In this document: positions 33,367 through 42,388 of the stretch, piece by piece
Position numbering within the stretch: the first letter of the stretch is position 1
Layout of the letters: each line of letters begins with the position of its first letter
Source of the DNA: Streptomyces polyasparticus
Lineage (GTDB): Bacteria > Actinomycetota > Actinomycetes > Streptomycetales > Streptomycetaceae
Length of the DNA stretch: 64,000 nt
NCBI RefSeq assembly: GCF_014493765.1
Contig: NZ_JACTVJ010000001.1
Span: 186,001 to 250,000 of the forward strand
Direction: 5' to 3'
Program-made: the position numbers and the translations under genes
The notes under the pieces: generated by a model
The model's input: only the letters and a program-made list of their open reading frames with translations
The model's database searches: none
What the model was told of the DNA's origin: nothing

Positions 33367-34310
33367 GGGTGTTGCTGCTCGGTGCCAATGGATATCTGGG
33401 CCGCTTCGTGGCCGACCGGCTGCTCGCCGACCCGGCCGTCCAGCTCACGGCGCTCGGCCGCGGTGACGACGCGGATGTGCGGTTCGACCTCGCGAGCGGC
33501 AGCCCCGGCGCCCTGACCAGGTTCCTGGACGCGGTGCATCCCGGCGTGGTGATCAACTGCGCCGGGGCGACACGGGGTGGCGCCCGCGATCTGGTCCGGC
33601 ACAACACCATTGCCGTCGCCACGGTCTGCGAGGCCCTGCGAAGGAGCGGCTGCGGCGCCCGGCTCGTACAGCTGGGCTGCGCCGCCGAGTACGGGCCGAG
33701 CCAGCCGGGATCGTCCACGTCGGAGGACGCGGTGCCCAGGCCCGGAGGCCCGTACGGGGTGAGTAAGCTCGCCGCGACCGAGCTGGTGCTCGGGTCCGGG
33801 CTGGACGCCGTCGTGCTGCGGGTGTTCTCGCCCGCGGGGCCCGGCACTCCGGCGGGCTCACCGCTCGGACGTCTCGCCGAGGCCATGCGCCGCGCGATGC
33901 AGGCCGGCGACGGCGAGCTGAAGCTCGGCGGACTCGGCGTGCAGCGGGACTTCGTGGACGTACGGGATGTGGCGCGGGCCGTGCACGCCGCCTCCCTGTC
34001 CGCCGCGCAGGGCGTGGTCAACATCGGCTCCGGCCGGGCCGTGAAGCTGCGCGACGCCGCCGCCGTGCTCGCCCGGGTCGCCGGATACGGGGGCGCGCTC
34101 CACGAGTTGGACGGCGGCGGCCGGGCATCCATCGGCCACCCCCGCACCGAATCCGATGCGGCACCCGCCGCCTACCCGTACCCGGACGGCTGCGGCAGCT
34201 GGCAGCAGGCCGATGTGCGCACCGCGCGCGACCGGCTCGGCTGGCGGCCCCGGATCAACCTCGAAGAGTCCCTCGCCGACATCTGGATGGAGGCGGCATG
34301 CCGCATCTGA
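33363..34310 (+). CDS. NAD-dependent epimerase/dehydratase (extended SDR)
   Basis: 315 aa from ATG 33363. The Rossmann glycine motif GANGYLG is at 7-13 and the catalytic YGVSK pair is Tyr131-Lys135, with a serine-containing NCAG...LGCAAEYGPS segment before it; these are the standard active-site elements of sugar-nucleotide epimerases. GLGVQRDFVDVRDVARAVHAA is the usual SDR substrate-domain motif. In this cluster it would supply an epimerised nucleotide sugar (as PelX or fungal Uge3 make UDP-GalNAc), but the substrate is not proven. Its last 13 nt overlap the spherulin-4 gene. Confidence 0.88.
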   Translation: MRVLLLGANGYLGRFVADRLLADPAVQLTALGRGDDADVRFDLASGSPGALTRFLDAVHPGVVINCAGATRGGARDLVRHNTIAVATVCEALRRSGCGARLVQLGCAAEYGPSQPGSSTSEDAVPRPGGPYGVSKLAATELVLGSGLDAVVLRVFSPAGPGTPAGSPLGRLAEAMRRAMQAGDGELKLGGLGVQRDFVDVRDVARAVHAASLSAAQGVVNIGSGRAVKLRDAAAVLARVAGYGGALHELDGGGRASIGHPRTESDAAPAAYPYPDGCGSWQQADVRTARDRLGWRPRINLEESLADIWMEAACRI

Positions 34311-35050
34311 TCACTCCCACCGGCGCACAGCAGCATGCGGCGGAGGCCACCATGGGCCTCGGCGTGCCGGGGTACGCCCACCCCTTGGTCGCTCCCATGG
34401 AGTGGGCCGAGCTGACCCGCCCGGGTACTCCTCTGCACTGGACTGTCCTGAATGTCGCGAATGGGCCGGGTGCCCGTCCCGACCCGCACTGTCTGGAAGC
34501 CTCCGGAAGGCTCCGCAATGCCGGCACCCGCGTGCTCGGCCACCTCGATCTCGCGTACGGCGCCCGCAGCTTCGGCGAGCTGGTCTCCGACGCGCACCGC
34601 TATCTCGACTGGTACCAGGTCGACGGCTTCTACGCGGACCGCGCCCCCACCGAGCGCGCGGCGCTGACCGAGGTGCGCCGGGTCGCCGCCACCCTCAAGG
34701 CGCTGCGTCCCGACGGCCATCTGGTCTTCGGGCACGGCACCCACCCGTATCCCGGATATGCCGAATCCGCCGACCAGTTGGTGACGTTCAGCGGCCCGTG
34801 GAGCGACTACCGCTGGTCGCAGGTGGCGGAGTGGACGGCGGAGTACCCGCCGGAGAAGTTCTGTCATCTCGTGCACGGCATTCCGCGCGGCCATCTCGAA
34901 GAGGCGCTGCGGATCGCCCGCTGGCAGGGCGCCGCCACGATCTGGTTCACGGACCGCACCGACAAGCACCGCACGGTCGATCCGTTCGAGGCCCTGCCCG
35001 GTTACTGGGACGAAATCGTCTCGCGTATCGGACGGGGTGTCTCGGAATGA
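34298..35050 (+). CDS. Spherulation-specific family 4 protein (GH135-type)
   Basis: 250 aa from ATG 34298, overlapping the epimerase. GLGVPGYAHPLVAPMEWAEL, LNVANGPG, LGHLDLAYGARSF, WYQVDGFYADRAP and the C-terminal FTDRTDKHRTVDPFEALPGYWDE fit the spherulin-4 TIM-barrel family. Fungal Sph3 (GH135) cleaves galactosaminogalactan and is needed to make it. Asp109 and Asp114 of the DGFYAD motif are present, but the residue after Asp114 is Arg115, where I recall Glu in Sph3, so activity may differ. No signal peptide or membrane helix, unlike Sph3 or PelA. It precedes moeZ by 61 nt. Confidence 0.82.
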   Translation: MPHLITPTGAQQHAAEATMGLGVPGYAHPLVAPMEWAELTRPGTPLHWTVLNVANGPGARPDPHCLEASGRLRNAGTRVLGHLDLAYGARSFGELVSDAHRYLDWYQVDGFYADRAPTERAALTEVRRVAATLKALRPDGHLVFGHGTHPYPGYAESADQLVTFSGPWSDYRWSQVAEWTAEYPPEKFCHLVHGIPRGHLEEALRIARWQGAATIWFTDRTDKHRTVDPFEALPGYWDEIVSRIGRGVSE

Positions 35051-35111
35051 AGAAGCGTGTGGCAGCGTTACGGGAAGAACCACTGTTCGTATACCGATCT
35101 ACGGAGTTCCC

Positions 35112-36290
35112 GTGTCGCTGCCACCCCTGGTCGAGCCTGCCGCAGAGCTCACCGTCGACGAGGTCCGCAGGTACTCCCGCCACCTGATCATCCCGGACGT
35201 CGGGATGGACGGGCAGAAGCGGCTGAAGAACGCCAAGGTGCTGGCCGTCGGCGCCGGTGGACTGGGGTCCCCGGCGCTGATGTACCTGGCCGCCGCCGGT
35301 GTCGGCACGCTCGGCATCGTGGAGTTCGACGAGGTCGACGAGTCGAACCTGCAGCGCCAGATCATCCACAGCCAGGCGGACATCGGCCGCTCGAAGGCGG
35401 AGTCCGCGAAGGACTCGGTCCTCGGCATCAACCCGTACGTGAACGTGGTCCTGCACGAAGAGCGGCTCGAAGCCGAGAACGTGATGGACATCTTCAGCCA
35501 GTACGACCTGATCGTGGACGGCACGGACAACTTCGCCACCCGCTACCTGGTCAACGACGCGTGCGTGCTCCTCAACAAGCCGTACGTGTGGGGGTCCATC
35601 TACCGCTTCGACGGCCAGGCGAGCGTGTTCTGGTCCGAGCACGGCCCCTGCTACCGCTGCCTCTACCCGGAGCCCCCGCCGCCGGGCATGGTCCCCTCCT
35701 GCGCCGAGGGCGGCGTGCTCGGTGTCCTGTGCGCCTCGATCGGCTCGATCCAGGTCACGGAGGCCATCAAGGTCCTGACCGGCATCGGTGACCCGCTGGT
35801 CGGCCGCCTGATGATCTACGACGCCCTGGAGATGCAGTACCGCCAGGTCAAGGTCCGCAAGGACCCCAACTGTGCGGTCTGCGGCGAGAACCCGACCGTC
35901 ACCGAGCTCATCGACTACGAGGCCTTCTGCGGCGTCGTGTCGGAAGAGGCCCAGGAGGCGGCCCTCGGCTCGACGATCACTCCCAAGCAGCTCAAGGAGT
36001 GGATCGACGAGGGCGAGAACATCGAGATCATCGACGTCCGCGAGCAGAACGAGTACGAGATCGTCTCGATCCCGGGCGCGAAGCTGATCCCGAAGAACGA
36101 GTTCCTGATGGGCACGGCGCTCGAGTCGCTGCCCCAGGACAAGAAGATCGTCCTGCACTGCAAGACGGGTGTCCGCAGTGCGGAGGTCCTCGCCGTGCTC
36201 AAGTCCGCGGGCTTCGCGGACGCGGTGCACGTCGGCGGCGGCGTGATCGGCTGGGTCAACCAGATCGAGCCGGAGAAGCCCGTCTACTAG
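35112..36290 (+). CDS. moeZ: MoeZ-type adenylyltransferase/sulfurtransferase
   Basis: 392 aa from GTG 35112, with GGAG upstream. N-terminal ThiF/MoeB domain: RYSRHLIIPDVGMDGQKRL, ATP-binding GAGGLGSP, NLQRQ, zinc cysteines CYRC and CAVC. C-terminal rhodanese domain with active-site loop CKTGVRS (Cys350). MoeZ activates sulfur-carrier proteins by adenylation and loads sulfur, serving molybdopterin, thioamide and cysteine (CysO) pathways in actinobacteria. The fused rhodanese is diagnostic against MoeB. It has its own terminator at 36327, and may share a transcript with the polysaccharide-like genes upstream. Confidence 0.95.
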   Translation: MSLPPLVEPAAELTVDEVRRYSRHLIIPDVGMDGQKRLKNAKVLAVGAGGLGSPALMYLAAAGVGTLGIVEFDEVDESNLQRQIIHSQADIGRSKAESAKDSVLGINPYVNVVLHEERLEAENVMDIFSQYDLIVDGTDNFATRYLVNDACVLLNKPYVWGSIYRFDGQASVFWSEHGPCYRCLYPEPPPPGMVPSCAEGGVLGVLCASIGSIQVTEAIKVLTGIGDPLVGRLMIYDALEMQYRQVKVRKDPNCAVCGENPTVTELIDYEAFCGVVSEEAQEAALGSTITPKQLKEWIDEGENIEIIDVREQNEYEIVSIPGAKLIPKNEFLMGTALESLPQDKKIVLHCKTGVRSAEVLAVLKSAGFADAVHVGGGVIGWVNQIEPEKPVY

Positions 36291-36326
36291 GCCTCGCCTC
36301 GGACGGCTCATCGGCTGTACGGCTCC

Positions 36327-36361
36327 GAGTGCCGCGCTCCTGTTCCGGGGGCGCGGCACTC
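36327..36361 (+). terminator. moeZ terminator
   Basis: gagtgccgcgc (36327-36337) pairs with gcgcggcactc (36351-36361), an 11-bp perfect stem and 13-nt loop, 37 nt after moeZ. Confidence 0.75.
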
Positions 36362-36452
36362 GTGCGTCCGGCCCCGGGCCGCCGCCCCTCACGGCCACCC
36401 CTCGCCGCCGCCCCTCACCTGCGCCACAGCGGCGGATACCCTCGGTTCCACC

Positions 36453-37715
36453 ATGACGAACCCACGCACCATCCCGCTGGCAGCGAAGGCCGACAAGGAC
36501 ACGGTGCGCCGGCACAACCTGTCGCTCGTGCTGCGCTCCGTCCACGACGAGGGCGAGACGACCAGGGCGGCCGTCGCGGCCCGCTCCGGTCTGACCCGCG
36601 CCGCGGTGTCCTCGCTGGCCGAGCAGCTGCTCGACAGCGGGTTCCTCACCGAGTCGGGCAAGGCGTTCAGCGGTCAGGCGGGACGGCCCGGCACGGTGCT
36701 CAAGGTGGCGCGCAGCGGGTTCGCGGGGCTCGGCATCGAGATCAACATCGATTACGTGGCCGTGTGCGTCGTCGACCTCGCCGGCACCGACCGGGTGCGG
36801 CGCACCGAGCACCTCGACAACCGGGGCGTGCCGGCCGCCGAGGTCATCGCGCGGGCCGCGCGGATCGCCGCACAGGCCCTGGAGTCGGCGGCGGAGCAGG
36901 ATCTGCATCCGGCCGCCGCCCATCTCGCGCTGCCCGGCCTCGTCTCGGGCGGCACGGTGCGCCAGGCCCCCAACCTGGGCTGGAACCGGGTCGCCGTCGA
37001 GGGCATCTTCGCGCAGGCCTTCTCCCAGCTGCGGCTGCCGGCCGCGGCGGACGGCAGCGCCCGCCGCCCGCTGCCGGTCACCTCCAGCAACGAGGCGGAC
37101 GCCGCGGCCCTGGCCGAGCTGTGGTTCGGCGGCCTCGGGAAGATCCGTACCTTCCTCTATCTCACCGGCGAGATCGGCATCGGCGGCGCACTCGTCGTCG
37201 ACGGTCAACTCCTGCGCGGCGCCAACGGGTTCGCGGGCGAGATCGGCCATGTGGTCGTGGACGAGGACGGCCCGGCGTGCCGGTGCGGGGCACGCGGCTG
37301 CCTGGAGCAGTACGCGGGGCAGGCGGCCCTGCTGCGGGCGGCCGGGATCGACGAGAACGCGGGACAGGCAGGCGTCGCCGACCTCGAGCGGCGCGCGGCC
37401 GCCGGCGACGAGCGGGCGATCGCCGCCGTCACCGAGGCCGGACGCACCCTGGGCCTGGTCCTGTCGAGCGCGGTGAACCTGCTCGACCCGGCGGCGATCG
37501 TGCTCGGTGGCACCTACCGCGGCCTGATGCCGTGGCTCGCCGAACCCATCGACTCGCGTCTGGAACGGCGCGTGGTGTCGGGGCTGTGGACGGCGGGCAG
37601 CGGCAGGCTGCGGGCGTCCTCGCATGCCGGGGACGCCGCACGCGGTTCGGCGGCCCTGGTCGTCAGGGACGTCCTGGCGGACCCGGTGAGGTACGCGGAG
37701 CGCGCTGCGCGCTGA
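36453..37715 (+). CDS. ROK-family transcriptional regulator (XylR-like)
   Basis: 420 aa from ATG 36453. An N-terminal winged HTH (TTRAAVAARSGLTRAAVSSL, about 31-50) precedes a ROK sugar-kinase-like domain (GLGIEINIDYVAVCVVDLAG, GEIGIGGALVV). The ROK zinc site GHVVVDEDGPACRCGARGCLEQY is intact. ROK repressors bind a sugar that releases them from DNA; the neighbouring xylA/xylB and xyloside genes make xylose or a xyloside the likely ligand. The shared box near xylA/xylB (43577, 43679) is the best candidate operator. It is convergent with the GH1 gene. Confidence 0.88.
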   Translation: MTNPRTIPLAAKADKDTVRRHNLSLVLRSVHDEGETTRAAVAARSGLTRAAVSSLAEQLLDSGFLTESGKAFSGQAGRPGTVLKVARSGFAGLGIEINIDYVAVCVVDLAGTDRVRRTEHLDNRGVPAAEVIARAARIAAQALESAAEQDLHPAAAHLALPGLVSGGTVRQAPNLGWNRVAVEGIFAQAFSQLRLPAAADGSARRPLPVTSSNEADAAALAELWFGGLGKIRTFLYLTGEIGIGGALVVDGQLLRGANGFAGEIGHVVVDEDGPACRCGARGCLEQYAGQAALLRAAGIDENAGQAGVADLERRAAAGDERAIAAVTEAGRTLGLVLSSAVNLLDPAAIVLGGTYRGLMPWLAEPIDSRLERRVVSGLWTAGSGRLRASSHAGDAARGSAALVVRDVLADPVRYAERAAR

Positions 37716-37745
37716 GCCGCGCACCACCCGAGGTCCGTACGGCGA

Positions 37746-39128
37746 TCAGCGATGCCGTGCGATCAGCTCCTGGTACCACCGGTAGCTGTCCTTCGGCGTG
37801 CGCTTCTGCGTCTCGTAGTCGACCCGGACGATGCCGAAGCGCTTCGCATAGCCAAGCGCCCACTCGAAGTTGTCGAGCAGCGACCACACGTAATAGCCGC
37901 GCACGTCGACCCCCGCGTCCATCGCGGCCCGCAGCGCGGTGAGATGGTCGCTCAGATACTGGACACGGTCCGCGTCGTGCACCTCGCCGTCGCCGGATAC
38001 GGCGTCGTGCTCGGCGCTCCCGTTCTCCGTGATGTGCACGGGCGGCAGCGCGTCCCCGTAACGCTCCTTCAGGGCGACGAGGAGTTGTGTGAACGTCTCG
38101 GGGACGACCGGCCAGTTCATCGCCGTGCGCCGTACGCCGGTGTACGCGACCTCGGCGTAGCGGTTGTCCGTCGCGGTGCGCTGCGCCGGGTCCGCCTCGC
38201 GGTACGGGGCGTCGGCGACCATCGTCGGCCGGTAGTAGTTGACGCCGACGAAGTCCAACGGCTGGGAGATCAGGGCGAGATCGCCCTCGCGCCGGAAGTC
38301 CTGACGCTCGATCAGCTCGCCCCAGGTGTCGTTCTCGCTCGCCGGATACGCGCCCGCGAACAGCGGATCCGTCCACACCAGGTTGTGCTGCGTGTCCGCA
38401 CGGACGACGGCCGCGCGGTCGGCGGCGGAGTCCGTCGCGGGCACGTTCCAGTCCGGGTTGAGGGTGATGCCCACCTCGCGTACGCCCTCGGCGCGCAGCG
38501 CGGTCACCGCGTGACCGTGGCCGACGAGGAGATGGTGCGCGGTGGCCAGAGCGGGAGTGCCCTCCTTGGCGCCAGGGGCATGGCGGCCCACCGAGTAGCC
38601 GAGGAAGGACGAGCACCAGGGCTCGTTGAGGGTGATCCAGCGCGGCACGCGGTCGCCGAGACGGCGCGCCATGATGCCCGCGTACTCGCCGAAGAGCTCC
38701 GCGGTCTCGCGCACCCGCCAGCCGCCGCGGTCCTCCAGGGCCTGCGGCAGGTCCCAGTGGTAGAGGGTGACGGCGGGTTCGATGCCGGCGGCGAGCAGTT
38801 CGTCGACGAGCCGGTCGTAGAAGTCGAGGCCCGCCGGGTTGACCGGGCCCGAGCCCTGCGGCTGGATACGCGGCCACGCGACCGAGAAGCGGTACGAGCC
38901 GACGCCCAGCTCCTTCAGGAGCGTCACGTCGTCGGCGTACCGGTGGTAGTGGTCGCAGGCGATGTCGCCGGTGTGGCCCTGGTAGGTGGCGCCGGGCGTG
39001 CGGCTGTAGGTGTCCCAGATGGAGGGGCCGCGGCCGCCTTCGGCGACGGCCCCCTCGATCTGGTACGAGGCGGTGGCGGCGCCGAAGACGAAGCCTTCGG
39101 GGAAGGCCGGAAACGTAGGAGAGGTCAC
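37746..39128 (-). CDS. Family GH1 beta-glucosidase
   Basis: 460 aa from ATG 39128. FPEGFVFGAATASYQIEGA is the GH1 N-terminal signature; acid/base TLNEP (Glu169) and nucleophile ITENG (Glu368) are both present, and YYVWSLLDNFEWA closes the barrel. No signal peptide, so it acts on imported beta-linked disaccharides or oligosaccharides. It is the last gene of the minus-strand xylA-ABC-GH1 unit, 10 nt beyond the second permease gene, so its substrate is probably what that importer brings in. Confidence 0.95.
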   Translation of the reverse strand: MTSPTFPAFPEGFVFGAATASYQIEGAVAEGGRGPSIWDTYSRTPGATYQGHTGDIACDHYHRYADDVTLLKELGVGSYRFSVAWPRIQPQGSGPVNPAGLDFYDRLVDELLAAGIEPAVTLYHWDLPQALEDRGGWRVRETAELFGEYAGIMARRLGDRVPRWITLNEPWCSSFLGYSVGRHAPGAKEGTPALATAHHLLVGHGHAVTALRAEGVREVGITLNPDWNVPATDSAADRAAVVRADTQHNLVWTDPLFAGAYPASENDTWGELIERQDFRREGDLALISQPLDFVGVNYYRPTMVADAPYREADPAQRTATDNRYAEVAYTGVRRTAMNWPVVPETFTQLLVALKERYGDALPPVHITENGSAEHDAVSGDGEVHDADRVQYLSDHLTALRAAMDAGVDVRGYYVWSLLDNFEWALGYAKRFGIVRVDYETQKRTPKDSYRWYQELIARHR

Positions 39129-39138
39129 GAGGAGAGAC

Positions 39139-39984
39139 TCACTTCACCGAGCCGCCGGTGATCCCGGCGGCGATGTACTTCTGGGCGAGGACGAGGAGGA
39201 TCGCGGCGGGGATCGCCGACAGGACGGAGGCCGCCATCACGGAGCCCCAGTCGCCGACGTGGGCGCCGATGTACTGGTAGATGCCGAGCGTGACCGGCTT
39301 CACCGCGTCCGTGGTGTTCAGCGTGAGCGCGAACATGAAGTCGCTCCACGCGAAGAGGAACGCGAACAGACCTGCCGTAATAAGGGAGTTGCGGCTCATC
39401 GGCAGCACGACCTGCACGAACGTCCGGATCCGGCCCGCGCCGTCGACCTCGGCGGCCTCGATGACCTCGCGCGGGATGGAGACCATGAACGCCCGCATCA
39501 GGATGATCGCGAACGGGATGCCGAGCGAGGCGTCGGCCAGCATCAGGCCGAAGTACGAGTTGACCAGGCCCATCGACACATACGCGCTGTACAGGGCGTT
39601 GGCGACGACGATGCCCGGCACCATCTGCGTGATCAGCGTGCCGAAGACGATGGACTTGGCCCCGGGAAGCCGGAACTGCGCGAGCCCGTACGCACAGGGC
39701 GCGGCGATGACGAGACAGATGACGACCGCGCCCGCGGCGACGAGCAGCGAGGTGAGCAGGTTCGTGCCCTGGTCACTGAAGGCCTTGGTGAAGCCGGAGA
39801 AGTCGAAGTGCGTGGGCACCCAGCCGACTTCCACCAGACCGGCCTTCGGCTGCAGCGCCGTGTTGAGCATCCAGTACAGCGGGAACATCATGATCAGCAG
39901 GATGACGATCCCGGCGGCCAGCGATCCCCAACTGCGGCGCTGCTTGCGGGACTTCCCTGCCGGGAGCATGGAACTGGTGGCCAT
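39139..39984 (-). CDS. Sugar ABC transporter permease, MalG type
   Basis: 281 aa from ATG 39984. Six membrane helices; IVILLIMMFPLYWMLNTALQ is the first, and the EAA loop is VIEAAEVDGAGRIRTFVQVVLPM. The end (AQKYIAAGITGGSVK) is the usual carbohydrate uptake transporter-1 permease tail. It pairs with the MalF-type permease 6 nt upstream and the lipoprotein at 40959. No ATPase gene is present in the cluster; Streptomyces commonly use the shared MsiK ATPase elsewhere in the genome. Confidence 0.92.
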   Translation of the reverse strand: MATSSMLPAGKSRKQRRSWGSLAAGIVILLIMMFPLYWMLNTALQPKAGLVEVGWVPTHFDFSGFTKAFSDQGTNLLTSLLVAAGAVVICLVIAAPCAYGLAQFRLPGAKSIVFGTLITQMVPGIVVANALYSAYVSMGLVNSYFGLMLADASLGIPFAIILMRAFMVSIPREVIEAAEVDGAGRIRTFVQVVLPMSRNSLITAGLFAFLFAWSDFMFALTLNTTDAVKPVTLGIYQYIGAHVGDWGSVMAASVLSAIPAAILLVLAQKYIAAGITGGSVK

Positions 39985-39990
39985 CTCCGG

Positions 39991-40947
39991 TCACTTCCCC
40001 TCGGAGCGGTTGGCCCGCAGGTAGAACACCGCGAACACCGCGGAGATGAGGATGAGGACGTTGCCGACGACCGCGCCGGCGCCGAAGTCGAGCTGGACGA
40101 ACGAGTTCTGGTACGTCAGCGTGCCCAGCGTCTGCGTGGAGTCGGCGGGACCGCCGTCGGTCAGCGCCAGGATCAGGTCGAGGATCTTGACCGTCGACAT
40201 GAAGCCGAGGACGAGCACGACCGTGATGACCGGCCGCAGCATCGGCAGCGTGATCGAGCGGAACGTCCGCCAGGCGGAGGCACCGTCCAGCGCGGCCGCC
40301 TCGTACAACTCCTTGGGAATCTCCTGGAGTCCGCCGTACAGGATCACCATGTTGAACGGGATGCCGATCCAGATGTTCACCATGATCACGGAGAACAGCG
40401 CGAGCGACGGGCTGGAGATCCACGGGGTGGCGTCACCGACCCCGAACAGGCCGAGGAAGGAGTTGAGTACACCGGTGTCCTGGTCGAGGATGCGGCGCCA
40501 CACCACACCCGAGACGACCATGGGCACCAGCCACGGCAGCAGGATCAGCGAGCGCAGCACCCCGTTCAGCGGGAAGCGGCGCCGGAAGAAGACCGCGAGC
40601 GCGAGACCGATGCCGAACTGTCCGGCGAGCGAGCCGACGGTGAAGATCAGCGTGTGGCCGAGCGCGGAGCCGAACAGGTCGTCGCCGAAGACGGTGCGCC
40701 AGTTGTCGAGCCCGTTGAACGGAGCCTCACCGGTGAAGAACGTCTTCGGTGTGTACGACTGGAAGCTCATGACAACGTTACGCACGAGCGGATAGCCGAA
40801 GAACAGCGCCATGAAGGCGACGGCGGGGGCGATGAACCCCCACTGCGCGAGCTTGTTGCCGCGGGTCCTGCGGGCGGCCGGTTGCGTGGCGGACACGGAG
40901 GTCCGCGCGGTGGGCACGGAGGCCGCGGGAGACGTGGTGGTCGACAT
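39991..40947 (-). CDS. Sugar ABC transporter permease, MalF type
   Basis: 318 aa from ATG 40947, preferred over ATG 40962 (which overlaps the upstream stop as ATGA) because GAGG stands about 9 nt before it. LAQWGFIAPAVAFMALFFGYPLVRN is the first helix; the EAA loop is LYEAAALDGASAWRTFRSITLP. Six helices in total. It forms the heterodimeric channel with the MalG-type permease downstream and takes substrate from the lipoprotein encoded just upstream. Confidence 0.92.
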   Translation of the reverse strand: MSTTTSPAASVPTARTSVSATQPAARRTRGNKLAQWGFIAPAVAFMALFFGYPLVRNVVMSFQSYTPKTFFTGEAPFNGLDNWRTVFGDDLFGSALGHTLIFTVGSLAGQFGIGLALAVFFRRRFPLNGVLRSLILLPWLVPMVVSGVVWRRILDQDTGVLNSFLGLFGVGDATPWISSPSLALFSVIMVNIWIGIPFNMVILYGGLQEIPKELYEAAALDGASAWRTFRSITLPMLRPVITVVLVLGFMSTVKILDLILALTDGGPADSTQTLGTLTYQNSFVQLDFGAGAVVGNVLILISAVFAVFYLRANRSEGK

Positions 40948-40958
40948 GGTGCGGTGCC

Positions 40959-42227
40959 TCATTCTCCGCTCGTGGCCCGGCGCTGGGCGGCGTCCAGGGC
41001 CGCCTCGGAGCCGGCCTTGCCGGTCAGGGCCTGCTGGAACGCGCTCTGCAGGGCGAGCGAGATGGTGGGCCACCGGTCGCCGACCTTGGCGGTGCGCGAA
41101 CGGGCCGTCTCGACCTGGTCGGCGATCGCGGACAGCTCGGGGAACTTGGCGCGCCAGGCCTTGGCGGCGTTCTCGTTCGCGGGCACCATGCCGGAGTTGA
41201 TCGCGTAGGTGAGCTCCTCCTTCTCGGAGGTCATACAGTTGATGATCTTCGCCGCGGTCTTCTCGCGCTCGCTCTCCCCGGTGTTGGCGACGGTCAGGAC
41301 GGCGCCGCCCATCGGGGCCACGGAGTCCTCGCCCGCCTTCGGCACCGGGATGGTGGCGATGCCGTAGTGCAGGTCCTTGTCGGTGTTGAGGGTCTCCAGC
41401 TGCCAGGGGCCGTTGATCATCATGGCCGCGTTGCCCGCCATGAACTGGTCGTTGACGTCCGCCTGGGTCCAGTTGACGGTCGACTTCGACAGGGAGCCGT
41501 CGGAGAGCAGGCTCTTCCAGTAGTCGAGGGCCTCGGCCACGTTCTTCGAGCCCAGATCGGTCTCGTCGCCGCCGTTGGACCACATGAACGGTGTGAACTG
41601 GAAGACACCGTCCTCGGCGCCGCCCGCGCTGAGCGCGATGCCGTACCGCTTGCCCTCGGTGAGCGCCTTCGCGGCCTCGCGCATCTCGTCCCACGTGGTG
41701 GGGACCTCGATGCCGGCCTGGTCGAGGATGTCCTTGTTGTAGAAGAGGGCGAGGGTGTTCACCGAGCGGGCGGCGCCGTACCACTCGCCCTTGTACGAGC
41801 CGAAGTCGATGGTGGACCGCGACACGTTCTCGTCGCTCACGCCGGCTTCGCGCAGCGGTGTCAGCCCGCCGGCCTCCGCGAACTGCGGGACCTCGGAGGC
41901 GTCGAGCTGAAGGACATCGGGCAGGGACTTCGAGGACGCCATGCGCAGCGCCTTCGTCTTGAGCTGCGCGGCCGGTACGGACTGCTGCTCGATCTGGATG
42001 CCGAGCTGCTCGCTGCAGGTGGCGAGGGTCTTGGCGTCCCAGCGGTGGAAGGACTCGTCGGTGGAGGAGTTCAGCACCGTGTAGACGTCCGGGTCCCGCT
42101 GCTGCGAACAGCCCGCGAGCACGGAGCCGGCGACGAGCGCGCCGACGACGGACAGGGAGACGGCGGTCGTACGGGAGATGCTGCGGCGCCTGCTTCGTCC
42201 GGCGGCGCCGGAAGGTGGTGCGGTCAC
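40959..42227 (-). CDS. Sugar-binding lipoprotein of ABC transporter
   Basis: 422 aa from GTG 42227 (an AAGGGC-like site upstream; in-frame ATGs at about 42284 and 42275 are alternatives). Basic twin-arginine-like stretch RRRSISRTT before a hydrophobic core and lipobox LAGC, then a family-1 sugar-binding domain (YTVLNSSTDESFHRWDAKTL, DVLQLDASEVPQFAEAGGL, FMAGNAAMMINGPWQLE). RRRSISR could support Tat export. It binds a sugar outside the cell for the following two permeases. It starts 161 nt after xylA; no clear operator is seen in that gap. Confidence 0.9.
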   Translation of the reverse strand: MTAPPSGAAGRSRRRSISRTTAVSLSVVGALVAGSVLAGCSQQRDPDVYTVLNSSTDESFHRWDAKTLATCSEQLGIQIEQQSVPAAQLKTKALRMASSKSLPDVLQLDASEVPQFAEAGGLTPLREAGVSDENVSRSTIDFGSYKGEWYGAARSVNTLALFYNKDILDQAGIEVPTTWDEMREAAKALTEGKRYGIALSAGGAEDGVFQFTPFMWSNGGDETDLGSKNVAEALDYWKSLLSDGSLSKSTVNWTQADVNDQFMAGNAAMMINGPWQLETLNTDKDLHYGIATIPVPKAGEDSVAPMGGAVLTVANTGESEREKTAAKIINCMTSEKEELTYAINSGMVPANENAAKAWRAKFPELSAIADQVETARSRTAKVGDRWPTISLALQSAFQQALTGKAGSEAALDAAQRRATSGE

Positions 42228-42388
42228 GATCGTGGTGCCCTTGCGTGCGGAGGGGTGCCGGTACCTGGGTGACATCGGTGTCATCGCAGGGGTGGGAAGG
42301 GCGCGGTGCGCGGGCTCCGGCGGCCCGCACACCGCAAGGCGCGACGGTCGACACCGGTTCAGGGGCCGGCGTCGACTCCGGCGCGGGA

